A DNA stretch of 44,420 nt from an uncultured Succinivibrionaceae bacterium (GTDB taxonomy: Bacteria > Pseudomonadota > Gammaproteobacteria > Enterobacterales > Succinivibrionaceae), in assembly GCA_949286015.1 (NCBI GenBank), contig CASEBB010000005.1:1-44420 (forward strand). The letters run 5' to 3'. Shown piece by piece: positions 1 to 8,812 of this stretch; within the stretch, counting starts at the first letter, position 1; every line of letters starts with the position of its first letter. Below the pieces are notes generated by a model. The model did not search any database, was not told the origin of the DNA, and saw only the letters and a program-made list of their open reading frames with translations. Made by a program: the position numbers and the translations under genes.

Positions 1-87
1 GTTCATGTGTCTATCAGGGATCGTGACCATTTTGTTCAACAGATGAACCAAATTAGGTCACACCTTTTTAGTGCATCCCGTGATTAA
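1..87 (+). CDS. C-terminal end of a protein, possibly the ACT domain of SpoT/RelA (partial)
   Basis: The first 28 codons of frame 1 are open from the window edge to TAA at 85-87. The peptide contains IRDRDHFVQQMNQIR, which resembles the last strand-helix of the ACT domain that ends SpoT-type ppGpp synthetases/hydrolases (pattern RDR-x-H-x4-M-x2-IR near the C-terminus). The start and most of the gene lie outside the window. The match is short and made from memory, so any other protein with a similar helical end remains possible. The hairpin at 229-248 is the first candidate terminator downstream. Confidence 0.33.
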   Translation, partial: VHVSIRDRDHFVQQMNQIRSHLFSASRD

Positions 88-214
88 GATAAAGAACCTA
101 CCAACCTTTATTTGCGTATCTTATTGTTACGCACACAGCCTCTGCACAGTCGCTACTGCGGAGCCCCATCTTAGGTAGAACCCTACCAGAGGCAGGGCTA
201 TGCCTCAGGCTAAT

Positions 215-257
215 CGTAGGCAATCTCAAAAGCGCCTGACGGCGCTTTATCTCAAGA
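215..257 (+). repeat. Dispersed hairpin element, copy 1
   Basis: The core is a perfect 8-bp stem (AAAGCGCC / GGCGCTTT, 229-236 and 241-248) with loop TGAC, followed by TATCTCAAGA. The 43-nt element recurs with about 85 percent identity at 25736-25777. The stem followed by TTTATCT could also act as a weak rightward terminator for the partial gene at the window start. Confidence 0.6.
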
Positions 258-414
258 AGAGAGCCGAGCTTCGTAGGTATGCTCTTAGACCTCTTAAGGT
301 TAAGGCTGGCGCCAAACCACCACAGCAGTCCCTACAAGAGACGCTCTCTGACTGGCTACCAGCCTTACCTTAATGGCTCAGGACTTAAAGCCTGACCAAC
401 GTTAGCCCTTTAGC

Positions 415-559
415 GGAGCTGAACGGATCCTGGCAAGATGTGGCTTATACGCCAGCCATTTGGCAAAACATGCGTTGAAGCAAGATTCCACCACGGATCT
501 TGAGGCCACAGAAGCAGACAGCATTACAGCCTGCGTGTTGCCAGGATCCGTTCAGCTCC
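415..559. repeat. 22-bp perfect inverted repeat flanking 101 nt
   Basis: The left arm is 415-436 (begins GGAGCTGAACGGATCC) and the right arm is 538-559, its exact reverse complement. The 101-nt interior contains a smaller hairpin (CAAGAT 481-486 / ATCTTG 497-502). It sits between two converging genes, about 15 nt past the kinase stop codon. It could be a small non-autonomous mobile element or a structured RNA. The adjoining bases do not show an obvious target-site duplication. Confidence 0.6.
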
Positions 560-572
560 CCTTTAGCCCCTT

Positions 573-2165
573 TTAGGCTTCGTCCTTAAGCGAGGCCACA
601 GCCGCCTTCTCTGCCGCTAAGCCGTCCTTGTAGCGCTCGATAAAGGTGTTATAGCCTGCAACGTTGGCTGGAATTGGGCTTAACGTCGAGCCCTCGGCAC
701 CGGCAAAGACCTTGTTGTTTAAGAACTCAGGTAAGGTCTCACCCTCGGCCTTGTCAGTCATGTAGGTAGCTAACACCGCCTCACCCCATGGGCCGCCTTC
801 ACCTGCGGTAGCCATCACCGAAACTGGCACATCAATGGCGTCAGCCATAAACTGCTGACCGACCACCTTGGTCTTGAATAAACCACCGTGGCCTAAGAGG
901 CGATCGATCTTGACGTGCTCATCCTTAACGAGGATGTCCATACCGATCTTGATGGCACCTAAAGAAGAGTAGAGGTGGGTGCGCATGAAGTTGGCTAAAG
1001 TGAACTTAGCATGTGGGGTGCGCATAAACAGAGGACGGCCCTCTTCTAAGCCGGTAATGAACTCACCGGAGAAGTAACCGTAGCTCATTAAGCCACCGCA
1101 ATCTGGGTCACCGTTTTCTAAGGCGTTGTTGTAAAGCAGTGCAAAGAGCTCATTGGTATCGAGCTTAGCACCGGCCTTTTGCGCAAACTCCGCAAATAAC
1201 TCCACCCACGCATTGAGGTCAGAGGTGCAGTTGTTAGCGTGCACCATGGCCACTGGCAGGCCATCTGGCGTGGTTACCATGTCAATCTCACGGTGTAACT
1301 TCGCTAAGGCCTTTTCAAGCACGATCATGGCAAAGATCGAGGTACCAGCAGAGACGTTACCAGTACGCACCGCCACAGCGTTCGTAGCCACCATACCAGT
1401 ACCAGCGTCACCCTCTGGTGGGCACAGTGGAATGCCTGCTTGCAGCTTGCCGCTTGGGTCTAATAACTTGGCACCCTCTGCCGTTAAGGTACCAGCGTTT
1501 TGGCCTGCGACTAAGACCTCTGGCAGCAGATCACGGATCTGCCATGGGAACTTCTCGTCCGCGATTAAGGCCGAGAACTTATCCAGTAAGGCCTGATCGT
1601 AGTCAAGCTTAGTGGAGTCGATTGGGAACATACCGGCAGCATCACCGATACCTAAGACGCGCTTACCGGTGAGCTTGGTGTGGATGTAACCGGCGAGCGT
1701 GGTAAAGAAATCTAAGTCCTTGACGTGTGGCTCGTGGTTAATGATGCAGTGGTAGAGGTGGGCGATTGACCAGCGCTCAGGGATGTTGAACTGTAAGTAA
1801 TCGGTAAGCTTAGCCGAGGCCTCGTGGGTGTTGGAGTTACGCCACGTTCTGAAAGGAACCAGTAAGTCACCGGCCTTATTAAAGGCTAAGTAGCCGTGCA
1901 TCATGGCCGAGAAACCGATGGCCTTTAAGGTCGTGATTTCCTGACCATAGCGCTTTTTCACATCCTCTTGTAAGGAGGCGTAGCAAGAGTGCAGACCAGA
2001 CCAGATATCATCTAAGGAGTAGGTCCAAATACCGTTCTCTAAGCGGTTCTCCCACTCATGTGAGCCGGTAGCGACCACAGCGCACTTCTCGTCAACTAAG
2101 ACGGCCTTAATACGGGTCGAGCCAAACTCGATGCCCAATGCACATTTAGCTAAATCTAAAGCCAT
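573..2165 (-). CDS. FGGY-family carbohydrate kinase, possibly a ribulokinase-like sugar kinase
   Basis: This is a 530-residue cytoplasmic sugar kinase of the FGGY family, which phosphorylates a sugar with ATP. The N-terminal FGGY_N phosphate-binding strand-turn [15 protein letters not shown] lies near residues 11-25. The C-terminal half has the ATP-site glycines ([11 protein letters not shown] and [17 protein letters not shown]). Family length is about 500-540. I chose the ATG at 2163-2165 (protein starts [15 protein letters not shown]) because the kinase domain begins right after it; the frame is open upstream to 2213. The proteins of this subfamily that I recall sit beside arabinose genes and are annotated as xylulose kinase or L-ribulokinase-like, so the substrate cannot be fixed from sequence. 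It lies 650 bp downstream of the YtfQRT-YjfF-type transporter on the same strand, which suggests it acts on the imported sugar. Confidence 0.85.
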   Translation of the reverse strand: MALDLAKCALGIEFGSTRIKAVLVDEKCAVVATGSHEWENRLENGIWTYSLDDIWSGLHSCYASLQEDVKKRYGQEITTLKAIGFSAMMHGYLAFNKAGDLLVPFRTWRNSNTHEASAKLTDYLQFNIPERWSIAHLYHCIINHEPHVKDLDFFTTLAGYIHTKLTGKRVLGIGDAAGMFPIDSTKLDYDQALLDKFSALIADEKFPWQIRDLLPEVLVAGQNAGTLTAEGAKLLDPSGKLQAGIPLCPPEGDAGTGMVATNAVAVRTGNVSAGTSIFAMIVLEKALAKLHREIDMVTTPDGLPVAMVHANNCTSDLNAWVELFAEFAQKAGAKLDTNELFALLYNNALENGDPDCGGLMSYGYFSGEFITGLEEGRPLFMRTPHAKFTLANFMRTHLYSSLGAIKIGMDILVKDEHVKIDRLLGHGGLFKTKVVGQQFMADAIDVPVSVMATAGEGGPWGEAVLATYMTDKAEGETLPEFLNNKVFAGAEGSTLSPIPANVAGYNTFIERYKDGLAAEKAAVASLKDEA

Positions 2166-2816
2166 ACAGCACCCACCAAAATGACCATAAACTGTGATGT
2201 GGCAGCACACCACTTACATTAGTAACCCATGAGGTTTTGGCCGCCAGCAGCATCTTGGGCAACCATGATGTTGGTTGCTAACTGTGACCATGCCAGCACA
2301 TCGACTTACACCAAAAGCCTGCATTTAGCTCAAGCTCTTGGCATAGCGTCTTAGGTCTTTGCCACAAAACCTGCTCCCCTGAAGCTTCAGCTGCAAGAGC
2401 AGCTGCAGCTGCAGCAGCTTAAAAGCAAGCTTGTGGTAACAAAAGCACGTGAAAACAACAGCACGTTCAAGCTGTTGTGCGCTGCCCTCTTTTCTCCGCT
2501 TGGCACGGCAAAAGGCAGGGCACAACAGTCTGTAGGACTGAATTTGTAGGACTGATTACACGTAAGAAGCAATCTCTCCTCTAAAGCGGCATCAAAGGCA
2601 CCAAAGGCAACTGTGCGGTTACGTGTGTCCGCGCGGTGTCAGAACACAAATAGGCACGGGGAAAGTCCCCGCACCTAGGTTGCCTGATTTAGGCTTTTGG
2701 CAAATGCGATTGCATCTTGTAAGTCGCAGCAGAACTACAAAGCCTCAGCAAGACAGAGTCTTTCAAGGTCACGCGCTCGCAGCGCACAGAGAGCTTGCGC
2801 GTGACCTTAATGAGCC
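2166..2816. other. Intergenic region between transporter and kinase
   Basis: These 651 bases contain no gene I can support. They include a GCAGCT-rich, self-complementary stretch around 2378-2435 and a terminator-like hairpin at 2651-2677. The region separates the kinase from the transporter operon, so the kinase may need its own promoter. Confidence 0.5.
2651..2677 (-). terminator. Probable intrinsic terminator after yjfF
   Basis: TAGG and CCTA close an inner 6-bp stem CGGGGA/TCCCCG with a 3-nt loop and a symmetric CA/CA internal loop. On the minus strand the stem is followed by TTTGTGTTCTG, a short U-rich tract. It lies about 140 nt downstream of the yjfF stop codon. Confidence 0.5.
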
Positions 2817-3869
2817 TTACTTGCTTTGCGCCTCCTTGCGGGCAGCTTCCTTGTTCTTCTTGTTCATCTTCTCCGCGCTTAAGCTCATCAGACGGCTCTT
2901 ATGTGCGTTCACAACAGCCTGCATCACGATGAATAAGCACAGTAAGACGCCGACCACAATCTTAGTCCACCACGCCGAGAGCGTACCTTGGAAGTTGATG
3001 ATCGTTAAGATGGTGCCTTGAATCATCACACCGATGACGGTGCCAGGGATGAAGCCCACACCACCCATCAGCTGGGTACCACCAATAACCGACGAGGCAA
3101 TAGCGTCCATCTCCATGCCCATGCCGTGGAAGGTATTGCCCGAGAGCATCATCCACGAGAACACGATGCCGCCTAAAGAGGCGCAGAAGCCGGAGATGAT
3201 ATAGACCTTTAAGCGAATGGCATCGACCTTTAAGCCCATGAGGCGTGCCGACTGCTCGTTACCACCGACAGCGTAAACGCTACGACCAAAGGAGGTATAA
3301 CGCAGCACCACGGTCGCAATCACTACCACGATCAGAGCTAAGATGGCACCGATCGAAATGTAGCTGTCGCCAATTGGCACGGATAAGAACGCCAAGTCAG
3401 CGTACCAAGTGTTGTCGATAGAAACCGACTCACGGGAGATCATGGCGGTTAAGCCACGGCATAAGAACATCGTACCTAAGGTCACGATGAATGGCTGCAG
3501 CTTAAAGAAGGTGATAAAGAAGCCATTGATAGTACCGATCACCGTACCCACGCACAGGCCAATTAACATGCACAGGACTGGGTGAATCGTGGTATCACGC
3601 ATCAGGTAGGCTAAGGTCATACAGGTCAAAGACAGTACGGCACCTACCGACAGGTCGATACCACCGCCACCGGATAAAATGGCGAAGGTGATACCCACGG
3701 TGATGATAATGAGGTGAGCATTATCAATGAGCAGGTTTAAGAACACCTGTAAGCTAAAGAAGCCCTCGAACCATACCGAGCCCAAAGCAAACAGAATGAT
3801 AAACAGCAGGGTCGTCACATAGAAAGAGAAGCGTGGCGATGCTACCAAATTACTAAAGAACTTGCCCAT
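2817..3869 (-). CDS. yjfF: Sugar ABC transporter permease YjfF (galactofuranose type)
   Basis: This 350-residue inner-membrane permease belongs to the BPD_transp_2 family. It has a run of hydrophobic helices, the cytoplasmic coupling signature SFGRSVYAVGGNEQSARLMG and the conserved GIDLSVGAVLSL stretch. The order of binding protein, double ATPase and two permeases matches the E. coli ytfQ-ytfR-ytfT-yjfF galactofuranose importer, in which YjfF is the last subunit. The ATG overlaps the ytfT stop by one base (TAATG), with GGAGAG a few bases upstream inside ytfT, which indicates translational coupling. The C-terminal tail is lysine-rich. Substrate identity is inferred from family resemblance only. 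Confidence 0.9.
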   Translation of the reverse strand: MGKFFSNLVASPRFSFYVTTLLFIILFALGSVWFEGFFSLQVFLNLLIDNAHLIIITVGITFAILSGGGGIDLSVGAVLSLTCMTLAYLMRDTTIHPVLCMLIGLCVGTVIGTINGFFITFFKLQPFIVTLGTMFLCRGLTAMISRESVSIDNTWYADLAFLSVPIGDSYISIGAILALIVVVIATVVLRYTSFGRSVYAVGGNEQSARLMGLKVDAIRLKVYIISGFCASLGGIVFSWMMLSGNTFHGMGMEMDAIASSVIGGTQLMGGVGFIPGTVIGVMIQGTILTIINFQGTLSAWWTKIVVGVLLCLFIVMQAVVNAHKSRLMSLSAEKMNKKNKEAARKEAQSK

Positions 3870-4918
3870 TATGCGCTCTCCTTCTTATTGGCCGCCGCGT
3901 CAAGCTTCTTTAAGCGCCAGTTACGGAACTTATCCTTGAAGGTCTGAGACTGGATGGTAATGATGATTAAAATCACCACAGCCTTAACAGCAGGCAGAAT
4001 GTCCGAAGGCACACCAATGGCGTACATCGTCGTTGTTAAGGTCTGAATGGTAATAGCGCCGATGATCGTGCCACCAATGTAGTAACGACCACCCACCATC
4101 AGCGTACCACCTAAGGTCACCGCCAAGATGGCGTCCATTTCCATATTAAGACCGGCATTATTGGCGTCTGCCGCGCGGATCAGCGAGCTCTCAATTAAGC
4201 CCGCAGTACCAGCGCAGAAGCCGGAGAAGATGTACACGGCAAAGAGCACTGCCGTTACCTTCACACCAGCATAACGCGAGGCCGTCTGGTTAATACCGAC
4301 CGACTGAATCATGAGGCCTAACGAGGTCTTACGATCGAGGAACAGCACTAACACCACCATAAAGAGGGCGATGAGCATGGCTGTTGGCAGCATAAAACCA
4401 GGAATAACACCACCAATGTAGCTAAAAGGCTTGTAGTACACAGTGATGATCTGGCCATCGGTTAACAGCTGGGCAATACCACGGCCGGAGGTCATTAAGA
4501 TCAGGGTAGCCACCATGGCTTGGATCTTAAATTTAGCGACCAGCGTACCGTTCCAGATACCTGATATCACGCCTGCGAGCAAGGCAGCGATAATGGCCAC
4601 GATAAATGGATGTTGTGGCACACCGCTGATATCACCGCCTAAGAGTAAGCAGCAAGTAGCAGCGGAAATGGCGACCACAGCGCCCACGGAGATATCCACA
4701 CCGCCGGTAGCAATGACGAAGGTCATACCCAGCGAGAGGATGATTAAGGACGAGGCACGATAGAGAATATCGATAGGACGTCCATAGAGGTTGCCATTTT
4801 CCATCATCTGGATGGAGAAGAAGTCATCCACGAAGATGGCATTGAAGATTAAAAGCAGGCCCAGCGCTGCAAGCGGTAACGCCAGCGAGCTCGACGAGAA
4901 CTTTTTAATTGCTTCCAT
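3869..4918 (-). CDS. ytfT: Sugar ABC transporter permease YtfT (galactofuranose type)
   Basis: This 349-residue membrane permease is the partner of YjfF in a heterodimeric channel. It has multiple hydrophobic helices and the family signatures GGVDISVGAVVAIS and AILAVTLGGTLMVGG. I chose the start MEAIKKFSSSS at 4916-4918 because AGGAGA lies 5 nt upstream. A longer frame runs to 4966 but adds 16 unlikely residues inside the ytfR coding region. The start overlaps the end of ytfR by 14 nt, so ytfR, ytfT and yjfF form a tightly coupled operon. Confidence 0.9.
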   Translation of the reverse strand: MEAIKKFSSSSLALPLAALGLLLIFNAIFVDDFFSIQMMENGNLYGRPIDILYRASSLIILSLGMTFVIATGGVDISVGAVVAISAATCCLLLGGDISGVPQHPFIVAIIAALLAGVISGIWNGTLVAKFKIQAMVATLILMTSGRGIAQLLTDGQIITVYYKPFSYIGGVIPGFMLPTAMLIALFMVVLVLFLDRKTSLGLMIQSVGINQTASRYAGVKVTAVLFAVYIFSGFCAGTAGLIESSLIRAADANNAGLNMEMDAILAVTLGGTLMVGGRYYIGGTIIGAITIQTLTTTMYAIGVPSDILPAVKAVVILIIITIQSQTFKDKFRNWRLKKLDAAANKKESA

Positions 4919-6434
4919 GGTAATCTCCTGCAATGGCCTGCATGATGTGAGCGGTGGAGATTTCATCGCCGTTTAGCTCGGTGATCTTTTCATGGTCACG
5001 GATCACCAAGATACGCGAGCAAGTTCTCACCATTTCGCCCATCTCACCGGAGATAAAGACCACAGCCATGCCCTCTTCTTTGGCAAGGCGTACCGACAGG
5101 GCCTCGATTTCACTCTTGGTACCGACGTCAATACCACGGGTTGGCTCATCCAAGATGAGTAGGTTTGGCTTAGTGGCCAGCCAGCGCGCAATGATCACCT
5201 TTTGCTGATTACCACCGGAGAGGTTCTTAATCAGCTGCTCGCGATCAGAGACCTTAATGCGCAGGAGGTCGATGTACTTGTCAGCAAGTTCTCTTTGCTT
5301 GCTCATTGGCATGTGCTTAAACATGCCGTCCTTAGCCTGCATGGCAAGGATGATGTTCTCACGTACCGAGAGGTCACCGATAATACCGGCGACCTTACGA
5401 TCCTCAGGGCAGAACGCAATGCGGTTCTTCATCTGATCCATTGGGTTCTTCACCTTGACGGTGACACCCTCGACCTTGATTTCACCTGAGGAGATTGGGG
5501 TGATGCCAAAGATGGCATCAGCGATCTCTGTGCGGCCCGAACCTAACAGGCCCGCAAAGCCCACGACCTCACCCTTCTTGATGTACATGTTGAGGTCTTT
5601 GACCTTACCTTCCACGACCATGTGGTTGGTTTCGATCTCGTTTTCCTCAAGAGGTACGGACTTATCGACGTTGCTTTCGATCTGATTCTCGTCGACCTTC
5701 TTACCCATCATCTTGGAGATGAGGTCGATACGCTCTAAGGTTTTCACCTCGTACTCACCAACGTACTCACCGTCACGTAAGATGGTGATACGGTCGCAGA
5801 TGGTGTAGATCTGCTCAAGGAAGTGCGAAATGAAGATAATGGCGATGCCCTGAGACTTGAGCTTGCGCATGATGGTAAACAGGCGCTCAGTCTCACGATC
5901 GGACAGCGAGGAGGTTGGCTCGTCTAAGATTAAGATCTTGCACTTCGTATCGATGGCACGGGCGATAGCGATCATCTGCTGCACGGCCACAGGATAGAAG
6001 TCGAGGACACGGCCGACATCGAGGTCGAGGCCTAATTCCTCTTGCAGGAGCTTCTTGGCGTTAGCGTTCATGGTGGCCCAGTCGATTTGACCGAACTTAC
6101 CACGTGGCTCACGACCGATGTAAATGTTCTCTGCCACCGTTAAGTTAGCGCAGAGGTTAACCTCTTGGTACACGGTGGAAATACCGATCTGCTGGCTCTT
6201 TAAAGGTGATTCTGGCTCAATCTCGTTGCCATCAAATATCACCGTACCGGCAGTTTTGTGATACACGCCGGTGAGCACCTTCACTAAGGTGGACTTACCT
6301 GCGCCGTTCTCTCCCATTAAGGAGTGGATCTCACCTCGCTTAATGTTGAGTTTGGCATGCTTTAATGCCTTAACTCCTGGGAAGAACATGTCAATATCCT
6401 TCATCTGAAGGATAAAATCTCCATTGTCACCCAT
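4905..6434 (-). CDS. ytfR: Sugar ABC transporter ATP-binding protein YtfR
   Basis: This 509-residue protein has two fused ABC ATPase domains, as in RbsA/MglA/YtfR importers. Domain 1 has Walker A GENGAGKST (residues 41-49), a Q-loop in VYQEVN and Walker B ILILDEPTSSLS. Domain 2 has a degenerate P-loop (GLLGSGRTEI), the signature NLSGGNQQKVIIARWL and Walker B LLILDEPTRGIDVG. It energises the YtfT/YjfF channel on the cytoplasmic face. The start is supported by AGGAG 6-8 nt upstream of the ATG. It is separated from ytfQ by 788 nt containing a strong terminator, so its transcription relies on read-through or a second promoter. Confidence 0.93.
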   Translation of the reverse strand: MGDNGDFILQMKDIDMFFPGVKALKHAKLNIKRGEIHSLMGENGAGKSTLVKVLTGVYHKTAGTVIFDGNEIEPESPLKSQQIGISTVYQEVNLCANLTVAENIYIGREPRGKFGQIDWATMNANAKKLLQEELGLDLDVGRVLDFYPVAVQQMIAIARAIDTKCKILILDEPTSSLSDRETERLFTIMRKLKSQGIAIIFISHFLEQIYTICDRITILRDGEYVGEYEVKTLERIDLISKMMGKKVDENQIESNVDKSVPLEENEIETNHMVVEGKVKDLNMYIKKGEVVGFAGLLGSGRTEIADAIFGITPISSGEIKVEGVTVKVKNPMDQMKNRIAFCPEDRKVAGIIGDLSVRENIILAMQAKDGMFKHMPMSKQRELADKYIDLLRIKVSDREQLIKNLSGGNQQKVIIARWLATKPNLLILDEPTRGIDVGTKSEIEALSVRLAKEEGMAVVFISGEMGEMVRTCSRILVIRDHEKITELNGDEISTAHIMQAIAGDYHGSN

Positions 6435-7090
6435 GAGTGTCTCCTAACACTTAGATGTGGCCACGGTAAGGTGGCCGTCCACCAAAAGAAAAGCGGCCAT
6501 AGCCACGCTGCCCCTACCGGCTTACAAGGGGGTAAACCAGCGCGGGCGTGATGGCTATAACCTCAACTCCGTACCTGTACACTCATTGCCTGACAATCTG
6601 CGGCCGGAGGGATGAAACGCAGCAACTTAGAAGGCAGCAACTAAGCTAAGTTAAGCTCTGAGCTCAGCTTCTGCAGAACACAGAAAAGAGAGCCATGGCA
6701 GCTGCTGCGCTCTTACGCGCCCCAATGGCCAAAGGCCCGTAGCGACGTAAGCTTTGCCGTGTAGTAACTAAAGTCGTTGCCCCTACCCCACTACTGCCCT
6801 GCCCGCTGTAGCACTTCACAGCAAAGCCACAGCGCAGCCGCTTGCCTCAGTGACGGCTAAAGCCCCAAAGAAGCCTTAGCAACAGTCTCAAGCGTTTACG
6901 CTGAAGTCACGCCCATCTCACGTTTGCGATTGCGCGACATTTTGGCAGTTTTCCCAAGGTTATGCCCGCTATAGCTTAGCACCTGCAAACGCTTACGGCC
7001 ATAAAGCGACCATATGCCCCTAGCGCAAGGTTAACATGGGCTTAGGCTTAGCAGGAGCCGTGGGAGAGGACGAAAAACAGGGGTGGTAAA

Positions 7091-7132
7091 AACGAAAAAA
7101 GCCCGCTCTACTTTTTGGCGGTAGAAGTGGGC
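7091..7132 (-). terminator. Intrinsic terminator after ytfQ
   Basis: On the minus strand the sequence reads GCCCACTTCTAC, a short loop, GTAGAGCGGGC, then TTTTTTCG and more T. This is a classical GC-rich stem with U-tract. It lies about 90 nt past the ytfQ stop and would reduce read-through into ytfR-ytfT-yjfF, as is common after periplasmic binding protein genes. Confidence 0.85.
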
Positions 7133-7161
7133 TCCTTTAATTACTTACTTTTCTTTTGGCT

Positions 7162-7191
7162 GAGGAAGAGCCCCCGATCGGGGGCTTCCTC
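7162..7191 (-). terminator. Stable hairpin just downstream of ytfQ
   Basis: Nearly perfect dyad with arms GAGGAAG-A-GCCCCC (7162-7175) and GGGGGCTTCCTC (7180-7191) and loop GATC. It starts about 30 nt after the ytfQ stop codon. There is no U-tract on either side, so it may stabilise the ytfQ mRNA end rather than terminate alone. Confidence 0.6.
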
Positions 7192-7222
7192 ACAGGAGGG
7201 CTATTAAGCCTCCAACCTGAGA

Positions 7223-8209
7223 TTAGTACTTACGAGTTGGGAAGGCCTCAGCGGCGTTGGTGGTGTCGAACACACCTTCCTCAACGTAGACGCTCTTAGG
7301 CACGCTCTCACCGGCTAAGATCTTCTTGCAGGTCTCGAAGAAGAGGTCGCCTTGTAATGGGTTGCACTCGATGGTGGCGTTAGCCTTGCCGTCGATCATC
7401 GCTTGGAACATGCCCTTCACGGCGTCAGCACCGACGATGACGATGTCCTTGGATGGCTTTAAGCCCGCAGCTTCGATAGCTTGGATAGCACCTAAGGCCA
7501 TGTCGTCGTTCTGGGAGAAGAGGACGTCGATGTCGTCACGGTAGTTCTTTAAGAAGGACTCCATCACCTCTTGGCCCTTTTGACGGGTGAAGTCACCGGT
7601 CTGGGAGGCTAAGATCTTGTACTTGTCCTTGTTAGGGGAGGCAGCTAAAGCCTCGTTAAAGCCCTTAGAACGGCCGACAGCGGCGCTAGCACCCACGGTG
7701 CCCTCTAAGATGACGATGTTGATGGTGTCACCGCCATTGCGTGGCTTGATGTTGTTCTTGGTGATGTAGTCATCAATCCATCTGAAAGCCTTACGGCCCT
7801 CTTCGACCTGGTCGGTACCGATCTTAGCGACGTAGAGGCTCTCATCGGAGACCTTTAAGTCACGATCCATAACGACGACAGGGATGTTGGCTTGCTTAGC
7901 CTGACGGAGCACATTGTCCCAGCCGGTCTCAACGATAGGCACGAAGCCGATGACGTCAACCTTTTGCGAAATGAAGGAGCGGATGGCGCGGATTTGGTTC
8001 TCTTGCTTTTGCTGAGCGTCAGAGAACTTGAGCTCAACACCGGCTCTCTCAGCAGCAGCCTTAACGTCATTGGTGTTGGCAGTACGCCACTCGGACTCAG
8101 CACCAATTTGCGAGAAGCCGACAACGATCTTATCCTCGGCCTGAGCGTAGGAGGTAGCGGCGATAGCGGCGCCTAAAGCAATGGCGAATAAAGACTTAGA
8201 AACTCGCAT
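7223..8209 (-). CDS. ytfQ: Periplasmic sugar-binding protein YtfQ (galactofuranose-binding type)
   Basis: This 328-residue periplasmic binding protein belongs to Peripla_BP_4, the LacI/ribose-binding fold. A signal peptide (MRVSKS basic end, hydrophobic core, cut near SYAQA at residues 22-24) is followed by VVGFSQIGAESEWRTANTN and DAQQKQENQIRAIRSF. These match the beginning of E. coli YtfQ closely in pattern, including the conserved QQKQENQI and the DRD sugar-binding segment. It captures the sugar and delivers it to YtfT/YjfF. GAGGAG lies 7 nt before the ATG. A LacI-like operator, a CRP-like site and a distant perfect palindrome lie upstream. Galactofuranose is the E. coli substrate; arabinose or another pentose is possible given the nearby kinase. 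Confidence 0.92.
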   Translation of the reverse strand: MRVSKSLFAIALGAAIAATSYAQAEDKIVVGFSQIGAESEWRTANTNDVKAAAERAGVELKFSDAQQKQENQIRAIRSFISQKVDVIGFVPIVETGWDNVLRQAKQANIPVVVMDRDLKVSDESLYVAKIGTDQVEEGRKAFRWIDDYITKNNIKPRNGGDTINIVILEGTVGASAAVGRSKGFNEALAASPNKDKYKILASQTGDFTRQKGQEVMESFLKNYRDDIDVLFSQNDDMALGAIQAIEAAGLKPSKDIVIVGADAVKGMFQAMIDGKANATIECNPLQGDLFFETCKKILAGESVPKSVYVEEGVFDTTNAAEAFPTRKY

Positions 8210-8392
8210 TAGAACTCCTCAAATAGACTTACCACAGCGCGTAAGTTCGAGCCAAAAGCGAAACCAAGCATAAAGCTCAGGCAAAGTACATAGTCGACCA
8301 GAGGTAGGAGGTAGGAAGCGACAACCGCTGGTTAGCACTGCACAAAAAGATGGTTCACAGCACCATCTTAAAACGTAACAACAGAACTTACT

Positions 8393-8405
8393 AAAACGCT
8401 TGCGA
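8393..8405 (-). promoter_or_regulatory. LacI-family operator-like site upstream of ytfQ
   Basis: On the minus strand it reads TCGCAAGCGTTTT, resembling the CGCAAGCG/CGCAAACG dyads bound by RbsR/GalR-type LacI-family repressors. It is about 190 nt before the ytfQ start, in the likely promoter or leader region. This is a motif resemblance only. Confidence 0.4.
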
Positions 8406-8455
8406 TGTTTGTAATGTACAGCGAGCGGGGGCAAAAGCAAAATCCTAATCGTTAA

Positions 8456-8480
8456 AAATGTGATACTAAGCACCAAATTA
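8456..8480. promoter_or_regulatory. CRP-like site upstream of ytfQ
   Basis: The sequence AAATGTGA-TACTAA-GCACCAAAT has one perfect TGTGA half and a degenerate second half with the correct 6-nt spacing and AT-rich flanks. Catabolite control of a sugar importer would fit. A CCGTAAAC half-site, shared with the palindrome at 8789-8812, lies next to it (8483-8490 on the minus strand). Confidence 0.35.
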
Positions 8481-8594
8481 GTGTTTACGGAGAGCAAAAA
8501 TCTGATACAGCTCATACTTTTGTGCAGCCTCGAGGTGGTGTGAACTGTAGTAACCTTGCCACAGAAAACTGACAGCTTTTCTTGAGCATTAAAG

Positions 8595-8608
8595 GCTTAT
8601 TTATCAGG
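8595..8608 (+). repeat. Recurring 14-mer GCTTATTTATCAGG, copy 1
   Basis: The identical 14-mer recurs at 43644-43657 (plus) and 40165-40178 (minus), always in non-coding DNA. Copies 1 and 3 are preceded within about 25-30 nt by TGACAG, which may reflect a promoter-like or transposon-end context. Confidence 0.5.
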
Positions 8609-8788
8609 TTTTCCTACAAAGTTTGGGCAGATTGTGCGGCGGTGGTGCAAAAGTACAGTGGGTTATCCTAGCCTCTGGGGAATGGGGGGCAAAAGTGCAG
8701 AAAAATGACTTTTTGGGAGTGCAAAAAAGTGCAAGGTCTTGAGTGATTTTTGCGGTGGTGGGGTAGTCTTTTGCCCTGCATTGACGCC

Positions 8789-8812
8789 GTTTCCGTAAAC
8801 GTTTACGGAAAC
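8789..8812. promoter_or_regulatory. Perfect 24-bp palindrome, LacI-family operator type
   Basis: The half-site is GTTTCCGTAAAC, followed immediately by its exact reverse complement, with the central CG step typical of LacI-family operators. It lies 580 bp upstream of ytfQ and 740 bp upstream of anmK, so its target gene is uncertain. A looping partner could be the half-site near 8483-8490. Confidence 0.65.

Larger units (their letters stand above)
88..572. other. Intergenic region with repeats
   Basis: There is no convincing gene in these 485 bases. The region holds a dispersed hairpin element at 215-257 and a long inverted repeat at 415-559, both listed separately. The genes on the two sides converge, so terminators rather than promoters are expected here. 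Confidence 0.6.
6435..7222. other. ytfQ-ytfR intergenic region
   Basis: These 788 bases separate the binding-protein gene from the rest of its transporter operon, which is unusual because the E. coli genes are contiguous. They hold the terminator pair at 7091-7191 and, at 6890-6901, AGCGT-TT-ACGCT, a LacI-operator-like dyad. No ORF here resembles a protein. Confidence 0.5.
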
